The translations under genes and the position numbers were made by a program. Positions 7,042-12,416 of a stretch of 12,416 bases of DNA are shown in pieces. The stretch's first letter is position 1; each line of letters starts with the position of its first letter. The notes beneath the pieces were generated by a model that saw only the letters and a list, made by a program, of their open reading frames with translations, was not told the origin of the DNA and ran no database searches. The stretch comes from Gammaproteobacteria bacterium (lineage in GTDB: Bacteria > Pseudomonadota > Gammaproteobacteria > Chromatiales > Chromatiaceae). The stretch lies in NCBI GenBank assembly GCA_008080925.1, contig VMDJ01000084.1, forward strand, positions 1 to 12,416. Reading direction: 5' to 3'.

Positions 7042-7554
7042 CTATTGAAAACTAGTGACAAATGCCTTGGTACCAGAGATTTTACGAATCTCTTCGACGA
7101 GTCCTTCAGCACGCGTTTTCTTTAGGAATGGTCCGACAATCACGCGGTATGACGTCTTACCCGAAATGGTCTCTTCCTCGGGATCTGGTGTCTGCATCTC
7201 AGCCTTACGCAAGCTCGCGACAAGCTTCTGCGCATTCTCACGATTCGAGAACTTACCCACTTGCACTACCCATGCCTCGATACCCACTTTGGGACGCTCC
7301 ACAACCGGTTTTGCCTCGGCTGTAGGTGCTTTAGGTTCGGTCAGATTAACCTCGGCTGGCTTGATGCGCTCAGGGATCACCACTTCTTGAGATAACAACT
7401 CAGAAGCAAAGGGTTCGATTTTGGCAGGCTCTGCAATCACCGGTTTTTCAATGACATGCTCATCTGGATCACCGACCAACATCGGCACAAAAATCACCAC
7501 GAGAGCAGCTAAAACCGCTGCACCGACAAGACGTTGTTTTAGTGTTTGATCCAC
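7042..7554 (-). CDS. dedD: DedD-type SPOR domain protein
   Basis: The 170-residue bitopic inner-membrane protein has a short cytoplasmic N-terminus (MDQTLKQRLVGA), one membrane segment (about 9-27), a Pro/Glu/Lys-rich periplasmic linker (about 30-90), and a C-terminal SPOR domain (about 92-168, from EAWVVQVGKF to AFVTSF). SPOR domains bind denuded septal peptidoglycan, and DedD of E. coli supports cell constriction. The start is GTG (7552-7554), supported by AGAAGGG 9 bases upstream and by the family-typical N-terminus. Position between folC and cvpA supports the assignment. It is shorter than E. coli DedD (about 220 residues), the difference lying in the variable linker. Confidence 0.93.
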   Translation of the reverse strand: MDQTLKQRLVGAAVLAALVVIFVPMLVGDPDEHVIEKPVIAEPAKIEPFASELLSQEVVIPERIKPAEVNLTEPKAPTAEAKPVVERPKVGIEAWVVQVGKFSNRENAQKLVASLRKAEMQTPDPEEETISGKTSYRVIVGPFLKKTRAEGLVEEIRKISGTKAFVTSFQ

Positions 7555-7595
7555 AGTGATATACCCTTCTAATTGATGTCCTCAGTATACCTAGA

Positions 7596-8864
7596 TTAGG
7601 TGGGCATTTCGCCCAACCATGCCAGTGTTGCACCTACCGTCACGAAGGAGCCAAACACCACCACTAAATCATCACTACTCAGCTCAGTATCAAGAGCATC
7701 TAAGGCATCTTTAGCTGATGCATAGCTCTGTTTTTGTGACTCTGCCGGTAAGCATTCCGCAAGACGTTCAGCTGTTGCGCCGCGAGGGTTATCACTCAGA
7801 TCAAGCAAGTGCCATTCCTCTATCCGAGGCGCTATAACTGCCAGCGTCTCAGCAATCGATTTATCCTTCAGCATCCCAACGACAGCATGAACTTTACCGG
7901 GCACAAACAAATCACCAAGGTGTGAAGCCAAATGACCGACGGCTTCTGGGTTATGTCCCACATCCACAACAAAGCGAGCTTTGTGTTGATAGATATCAAA
8001 ACGACCAAATACCTTGGCATCTATCAAACCGCTTTTGGCCGCATTTTGATCCACTGGGAAAGTGTCTTCGAGCAACTCAATAACTTGTAACGCAGCTGCG
8101 GCGTTCTGAAGCTGAACACTACCGCGCATACTTGGCAACGGCAGTGCACGACGTGTTCTGTTTTGACCTTGCCAACTCCAGCCGCCCGCAATTTGTTCAA
8201 AGTGATATTGCTCACCAAGCATAAACGTCTTAGCTCCAACCTTATCGGCATGCGCTTTAACACTCGGTGGTAAATCTTTTGCTGCTAGCACTGCAGGATG
8301 ACCTTTGCGCATCACGCCCGCTTTTTCGAATCCAATCTTAGCGATCGAATCACCCAACCAGTCCATATGGTCCAAACCAATACTGGTGATCACTACGACG
8401 TCTGCATCGATGATGTTCACCGCATCCAAACGACCACCCAAACCCACCTCTAAGATAGCGATCTCCATCTGGCTTTGTGCCATCAGCCACAATGCCGCCA
8501 AGGTGCCGAATTCAAAATAAGTTAAAGGAATCTCTCCACGTGCTTGATCAATCGCTTCAAAGGCAGAAACGATTTGTTCGTCGCTAGCCAGTTGATGGTC
8601 TAAACGAATACGTTCGTTGTAACGCAGTAGGTGCGGCGAGGTATAACACCCAACGCGATAACCCGCTGCGTGATAAATCGCCTCACAAAAAGCGACGGTT
8701 GATCCTTTGCCGTTAGTCCCGGCAACGGTTATCACCTTATCAGCAATTGCGGGCGCACCCATCGCTTGCCACACACGTGACACCCGATCGAGGCCAAGAT
8801 CAATTTCTTTGGTATGGAGTTCGAGTTGCCAATCGAGCCATTGCTCGAGCGACTTAGCAGACAC
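7596..8864 (-). CDS. folC: Dihydrofolate synthase / folylpolyglutamate synthase
   Basis: FolC joins glutamate to dihydropteroate and then extends the glutamate tail of reduced folates, using ATP, in the cytosol. The 422-residue protein is the standard bifunctional size. Motifs are the P-loop GTNGKGST (49-56), TSPHL (75-79), EVGLGGRLDAVN (139-150), GLDHMDWLG (163-171) and the Lys of EKAGVM (180-185). A C-terminal Mur-ligase-like domain has DVGHNPEAV. The start is GTG (8862-8864), one base after the accD stop, with no convincing ribosome binding site upstream. Initiation therefore probably depends on ribosomes finishing accD. The LEQWLDWQLELH start matches the family register, and no better start is seen. 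It ends 41 bases before dedD. Confidence 0.96.
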   Translation of the reverse strand: MSAKSLEQWLDWQLELHTKEIDLGLDRVSRVWQAMGAPAIADKVITVAGTNGKGSTVAFCEAIYHAAGYRVGCYTSPHLLRYNERIRLDHQLASDEQIVSAFEAIDQARGEIPLTYFEFGTLAALWLMAQSQMEIAILEVGLGGRLDAVNIIDADVVVITSIGLDHMDWLGDSIAKIGFEKAGVMRKGHPAVLAAKDLPPSVKAHADKVGAKTFMLGEQYHFEQIAGGWSWQGQNRTRRALPLPSMRGSVQLQNAAAALQVIELLEDTFPVDQNAAKSGLIDAKVFGRFDIYQHKARFVVDVGHNPEAVGHLASHLGDLFVPGKVHAVVGMLKDKSIAETLAVIAPRIEEWHLLDLSDNPRGATAERLAECLPAESQKQSYASAKDALDALDTELSSDDLVVVFGSFVTVGATLAWLGEMPT

Positions 8865-8865
8865 T

Positions 8866-9729
8866 TTATGCCGACTTGTGCTTTTGCATCAGCATCATCA
8901 ACACGTTGCTGAGACGGTCACGCATCTCACGACGGTCGACGATCATGTCGATAGCACCTTTCTCAAGGAGGAATTCTGAACGCTGGAAGCCTTCAGGTAA
9001 TTTTTCACGAACCGTTTGCTCAATAACGCGAGGACCTGCAAAACCAATCAATGCGTTCGGCTCTGCAACATTGAGATCACCCAACATCGCAAAACTTGCG
9101 GATACACCACCCATTGTTGGATCGGTCAAAACAGAAATAAACGGTAAACCACGTTTTGATAAGCGATTCAGAGCTGCTGAGGTTTTTGCCATCTGCATCA
9201 ATGAGAACAGAGACTCTTGCATACGCGCACCACCCGAGGTCGCGAAACACACCAACGGACAATTATTTTCTAAGGCTGCATTCACTGCACGGACAAAACG
9301 CTCACCAACCACAGAGCCCATCGAACCACCCATGAAAGAGAATTCGAAAGCTGCAGCCACAACAGGATTGTTGTGTAAGGTGCCGCGCATCACGATTAAG
9401 GCATCTTTTTCGCCCGTCGCTTTTTGTGCTGAAACCACACGGTCGCGATATTTTTTGCTGTCTTTAAACTTCAGCGGATCTGCTGACTCGAGATTCTCAG
9501 CGATCTCAACACGCCCTTCCGCATCAAGGAATAAATCCAGACGACGACGAGCATTGATACGCATGTGATGATCACACTTAGGACACACGTCGCCATTACG
9601 CTCAAGCTCGTTACGGTAGAGGACCGCTTCACAGCTAGGACATTTGGTCCAAAGCCCCTCAGGAACACCCTTTTTACTCGCCACTTCGGTGCGAATACGG
9701 CTCGGCATTAACTTTTCAAACCAGCTCAT
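8866..9729 (-). CDS. accD: Acetyl-CoA carboxylase carboxyltransferase beta subunit
   Basis: AccD with AccA forms the carboxyltransferase that moves CO2 from carboxybiotin to acetyl-CoA, giving malonyl-CoA for fatty acids. The 287-residue protein has an N-terminal four-Cys zinc ribbon (Cys30, Cys33, Cys49, Cys52) and a crotonase-like carboxyltransferase core with SGGARMQES (165-173), TDPTMGGVSASFA (202-214) and GFAGPRVIEQT (229-239). accA is not in this window. The ATG at 9729 gives the family start MSWFEKLMPSRIR; GAGA about 6 bases upstream is a modest ribosome binding site. It is followed by folC after one base. An extended -10 promoter lies just upstream, in the trpA-accD gap. Confidence 0.98.
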   Translation of the reverse strand: MSWFEKLMPSRIRTEVASKKGVPEGLWTKCPSCEAVLYRNELERNGDVCPKCDHHMRINARRRLDLFLDAEGRVEIAENLESADPLKFKDSKKYRDRVVSAQKATGEKDALIVMRGTLHNNPVVAAAFEFSFMGGSMGSVVGERFVRAVNAALENNCPLVCFATSGGARMQESLFSLMQMAKTSAALNRLSKRGLPFISVLTDPTMGGVSASFAMLGDLNVAEPNALIGFAGPRVIEQTVREKLPEGFQRSEFLLEKGAIDMIVDRREMRDRLSNVLMMLMQKHKSA

Positions 9730-9762
9730 GGTGATCTCGACGTGTTCGTGAAAGATGGCTAA

Positions 9763-9771
9763 ATTATAGCA
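9763..9771 (-). promoter_or_regulatory. Extended -10 promoter for accD-folC and downstream genes
   Basis: On the minus strand TGCTATAAT (9771 down to 9763) is a perfect TATAAT with the TGn extension, 33 bases before the accD start codon. The expected start of transcription is near 9756, giving a leader of about 27 bases. There is no good -35 at 16-18 bases, but extended -10 promoters can work without one. It sits in a 53-base gap between trpA and accD that has no terminator. Confidence 0.6.
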
Positions 9772-9782
9772 GCAGATCGATC

Positions 9783-10589
9783 CTAAATGGCATCAATCGC
9801 GGTACGCATCTCAGCAATCAACTCACCTACAGACGACTGAATTGCCGCGGTATCCCCGGCATTATCTTCAACCCGCTGAACAATCGCACTACCCACAACA
9901 ACTGCATCTGCAATTGCCGCCATCGCCTTGGCAGTTGCCGCATCTTTGATACCAAAACCTACGCCAACCGGCATTTCCGTGGTCTGACGAATGGCATCGA
10001 GCTTTGCCGACACAGCATCAACATCCAAATTCGCCGCACCGGTAACGCCTTTCAAGGAAACGTAATAAACGAAGCCACTAGCAGTAGAGGTGATTTTACG
10101 GATGCGCTCTTCGGTTGAGGTCGGTGCCAAGAGATAAATCGGATCAAGCTCATGCGCACGCATCGCATTGATTAAATCATTACCTTCTTCTGGTGGAATA
10201 TCCACTGTCAGCACGCCATCAACACCCGCGTCTTGCGCGGCTGCAGCAAATGCTTCGTAGCCCATGATTTCGATTGGGTTGAGATAACCCATCAAGACAA
10301 CTGGCGTAGCCGAGTTGGTTTTACGAAATTCGGTAACGACTGCTAACACATCACGTAATGACATGTTGTTCTCAAGCGCACGCTCACTGGCACGCTGAAT
10401 AACAGGGCCATCTGCCATTGGATCCGAGAAAGGCACGCCCAACTCGATGATGTCTGCACCCTGTTCTACCAAGGTGTGCATCAAAGGCACAGTCACATCA
10501 CGGTGAGGGTCACCCGCGGTGATAAAAGGAATAAGTGCCGTTTTATTGTTTTCTTTAAGAGCGGCAAAACAGCCCGCAATACGACTCAT
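9783..10589 (-). CDS. trpA: Tryptophan synthase alpha subunit
   Basis: TrpA cleaves indole-3-glycerol phosphate to indole and glyceraldehyde 3-phosphate and passes indole through a tunnel to TrpB. The 268-residue TIM-barrel protein matches the E. coli length. The catalytic pair is in place: Glu49 in IIELGVPFSD and Asp60 in MADGP, identical to E. coli numbering. GVGFGIKD near 213-220 is the phosphate-binding region. The ATG at 10589 overlaps the trpB stop by four bases (ATGA), with AGAAGGA 8 bases upstream, which suits the equal production needed for an alpha2beta2 complex. Confidence 0.98.
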   Translation of the reverse strand: MSRIAGCFAALKENNKTALIPFITAGDPHRDVTVPLMHTLVEQGADIIELGVPFSDPMADGPVIQRASERALENNMSLRDVLAVVTEFRKTNSATPVVLMGYLNPIEIMGYEAFAAAAQDAGVDGVLTVDIPPEEGNDLINAMRAHELDPIYLLAPTSTEERIRKITSTASGFVYYVSLKGVTGAANLDVDAVSAKLDAIRQTTEMPVGVGFGIKDAATAKAMAAIADAVVVGSAIVQRVEDNAGDTAAIQSSVGELIAEMRTAIDAI

Positions 10590-11785
10590 ATCGTCAATCC
10601 TTCTTTCGCAGCAACCGTGTGCATATCTTTGTCGCCACGACCTGAAAGATTCACCAGAATGCTTTGGTCTTTACTCATGGTAGGCGCCATCTTGATCACC
10701 TGCGCAATGGCATGGCTTGTTTCAAGGGCAGGAATAATACCTTCTGTGCGCGTCAAACGGTGGAACGCATCTAACGCCTCAGCATCTGTCACGGCCACAT
10801 ACTCAGCACGACCGGTATCTTTTAACCACGCATGCTCAGGGCCCACACCCGGGTAATCCAAACCGGCTGAGATTGAATGCGTTTCAATAATCTGACCATT
10901 GGTGTCTTCCATCAGATAGGTACGGTTACCGTGCAGTACACCTGGCTTGCCTGCGCACAAAGGCGCTGCGTGCATACCTGAATCTAGGCCACTACCTGCA
11001 GCTTCAACACCTACAATGCCAACCTCAGCATCATCAATAAATGGATGGAATAAACCGATCGCATTGGAACCACCGCCAACACACGCAACAAGCTTGTCTG
11101 GTAGGCGACCGGTCATTTGCATCATCTGAGCGCGCGATTCGCGACCAATCACCGCTTGGAAATCACGCACCATCGCAGGATATGGATGAGGACCTGCGAC
11201 GGTACCGATGATGTAGAAAGTGTTATCTACATTCGATACCCAATCACGCATCGCTTCATTCAAAGCATCTTTTAAGGTCTTAGAACCTGAAGATACTGCA
11301 CGCACTTCTGCGCCCAATAGCTTCATGCGATAAACATTTGCTTCTTGACGCGCGACATCCACCGCACCCATGTAAACCACACATTCCAATCCTAGACGTG
11401 CAGCGACTGTGGCACTTGCCACACCGTGCTGACCCGCACCTGTCTCAGCGATAATGCGCGTCTTACCCATGCGCTTTGCCAATAAGGCTTGTCCGATGGT
11501 GTTATTCACCTTATGCGCACCGGTGTGATTTAAATCTTCACGCTTAAGATAGATTTGCGCACCACCTAACTCACGGCTTAAACGCTCTGCGTGATAAATC
11601 GGTGAAGGACGTCCGACGTAATGCTTAAGATCCACATCAAGCTCCGCGAGGAACTCTGGATCTTTCATGTACTTTTCATACGCATGACGAAGCTCGTCAA
11701 TCGGCTCCATCAAAGTTTCAGCAACGAATACGCCACCGTAAGGGCCAAAGTGTCCTGATGCATCAGGTAGATCGGTCAGTTTCAT
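10586..11785 (-). CDS. trpB: Tryptophan synthase beta subunit
   Basis: TrpB joins indole and serine to make tryptophan with PLP. The 399-residue protein is full length. The PLP lysine is Lys92 in HTGAHKVNNT, the catalytic acid is Glu114 in AETGAGQHG, and the phosphate-binding loop is GGGSNAIG (237-244). It is a TrpB1-type enzyme, adjacent to and overlapping trpA. The ATG at 11785 overlaps the trpF stop by four bases (ATGA); a purine-rich AAGAGAGCAG lies upstream as a ribosome binding site. Confidence 0.98.
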   Translation of the reverse strand: MKLTDLPDASGHFGPYGGVFVAETLMEPIDELRHAYEKYMKDPEFLAELDVDLKHYVGRPSPIYHAERLSRELGGAQIYLKREDLNHTGAHKVNNTIGQALLAKRMGKTRIIAETGAGQHGVASATVAARLGLECVVYMGAVDVARQEANVYRMKLLGAEVRAVSSGSKTLKDALNEAMRDWVSNVDNTFYIIGTVAGPHPYPAMVRDFQAVIGRESRAQMMQMTGRLPDKLVACVGGGSNAIGLFHPFIDDAEVGIVGVEAAGSGLDSGMHAAPLCAGKPGVLHGNRTYLMEDTNGQIIETHSISAGLDYPGVGPEHAWLKDTGRAEYVAVTDAEALDAFHRLTRTEGIIPALETSHAIAQVIKMAPTMSKDQSILVNLSGRGDKDMHTVAAKEGLTI

Positions 11786-12411
11786 GATCTGCTCTCTTGA
11801 CTACGCACCGCTTCAATAAAGCGGGCCATTTTTTCTGTATCTTTTTTACCAGGCACAGATTCCACACCACCGCTGACATCAACAGCATAAGGATGTACCT
11901 GCGCCACTGCGTCTTTCACATTTTCTGGGGTTAAACCACCTGCCAAGATAATCTTGTCAGCAACATGTGCGGGGACGCGGTCCCAATTAAATTGTTCGCC
12001 CGTGCCACCTGGCACACCGGCTTTGTAAGTATCTAGCAACAAGCCACGCGCTTGCGAGAAATCGTTGAGCTGTTTATCCAGATCAACATCATCACTCATG
12101 CGCACCGCCTTGATGTAAGGACGTTGGTGCATGCCGCAGTAATCTTTGCATTCATTACCGTGAAACTGGATCAAATCAATGCGTACACGCGAGACCACAT
12201 CTGCAATGGTTTGCTCATCAGCATTCACAAACAAGGCCACCGTAGTCACAAACGGTGGCAAGGCTGCTGCAATCTCGGCTGCTTGCTCTACCTCGACATA
12301 ACGTGGACTGGGCGGATAAAACACCAAGCCAATCGCATCTGCTCCCAAGCGAGTCGCCGCCAAGGCGTCCTCAACCGAGGTGATTCCACAGATTTTGATT
12401 CGAGTTCGCAT
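11782..12411 (-). CDS. trpF: Phosphoribosylanthranilate isomerase
   Basis: TrpF converts N-(5'-phosphoribosyl)anthranilate to the carboxyphenylamino-deoxyribulose phosphate, the third step of tryptophan synthesis. The 209-residue stand-alone TIM-barrel enzyme is not fused to TrpC. The catalytic residues are Cys8 in IKICGIT and Asp127 in LLLDTYK; GGTG (135-138) and LAGGLTPENV are the phosphate-binding loops. The ATG at 12411 gives the family-typical start MRTRIKICGIT. Only five bases remain upstream, so the ribosome binding site is outside the window. It is the first gene of the visible trpFBA run. Confidence 0.97.
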   Translation of the reverse strand: MRTRIKICGITSVEDALAATRLGADAIGLVFYPPSPRYVEVEQAAEIAAALPPFVTTVALFVNADEQTIADVVSRVRIDLIQFHGNECKDYCGMHQRPYIKAVRMSDDVDLDKQLNDFSQARGLLLDTYKAGVPGGTGEQFNWDRVPAHVADKIILAGGLTPENVKDAVAQVHPYAVDVSGGVESVPGKKDTEKMARFIEAVRSQESRS

Positions 12412-12416
12412 AAGAC

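Noticed and set aside
7030..7042. GGGC/GCCC inverted repeat at the dedD stop as a terminator
   Set aside because: The stem is four base pairs and no T-run follows on the minus strand.
7055..7390. A 111-codon plus-strand frame opposite dedD
   Set aside because: It is antisense to a SPOR protein with clear family features; its composition looks like a shadow frame.
8876..9568. A 230-codon open frame on the plus strand opposite accD
   Set aside because: It is fully antisense to a well-supported accD, has low-complexity Arg/Ser-rich composition and shows no recognisable domain.
1..12416. CRISPR arrays, insertion sequences, prophage or integron elements
   Set aside because: No regularly spaced repeats, transposase or integrase motifs, or long terminal repeats were seen; almost all bases belong to housekeeping genes.

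Overview
The window looks like a chromosomal housekeeping segment from a gammaproteobacterium, probably an Oceanospirillales- or Pseudomonas-related lineage. The main reason is gene order. The minus strand carries trpF-trpB-trpA-accD-folC-dedD-cvpA-purF, with metZ and acnB further downstream, and trpF/accD/folC/dedD/cvpA/purF/metZ is the familiar pseudomonad-type arrangement. The proteins are also of the gammaproteobacterial type: AcnB rather than AcnA, an E. coli-like PurF with Cys2 exposed after Met removal, and a SPOR-domain DedD. I cannot name a species from the sequence alone.

Layout, left to right. Positions 2-73 may hold the last codons of a plus-strand gene that starts outside the window. 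A strong hairpin at 86-105, followed by T-runs on the minus strand, terminates acnB. acnB (122-2725) and metZ (2862-4049) follow, both on the minus strand. A two-gene plus-strand cassette comes next: a secreted, His/Met-rich, cytochrome c'-like protein (4145-4636) and a small CxxC heavy-metal-associated protein (4645-4926). Its last stop codon overlaps the stop codon of purF (4923-6443). The rest of the window is one dense minus-strand run: purF, cvpA (6445-6966), dedD (7042-7554), folC (7596-8864), accD (8866-9729), trpA (9783-10589), trpB (10586-11785) and trpF (11782-12411).

The genes cover central and biosynthetic metabolism. TrpF, TrpB and TrpA carry out late tryptophan steps and are linked by ATGA overlaps. 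AccD supplies a carboxyltransferase subunit for fatty-acid synthesis, FolC makes (poly)glutamylated folates, CvpA and DedD are envelope proteins, and PurF starts purine synthesis. MetZ feeds methionine synthesis and AcnB runs a TCA-cycle step. A clear extended -10 promoter (TGCTATAAT on the minus strand, 9763-9771) lies between trpA and accD, so accD and downstream genes probably do not rely only on the trp promoter.

The least ordinary part is the inverted cassette between purF and metZ, with its divergent upstream region holding a perfect 13-bp palindrome. It may be a small metal- or redox-handling unit, but that is inference. I see no CRISPR array, transposon, integrase, tRNA, rRNA or phage gene. 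No gene-free stretch exceeds about 140 bases.
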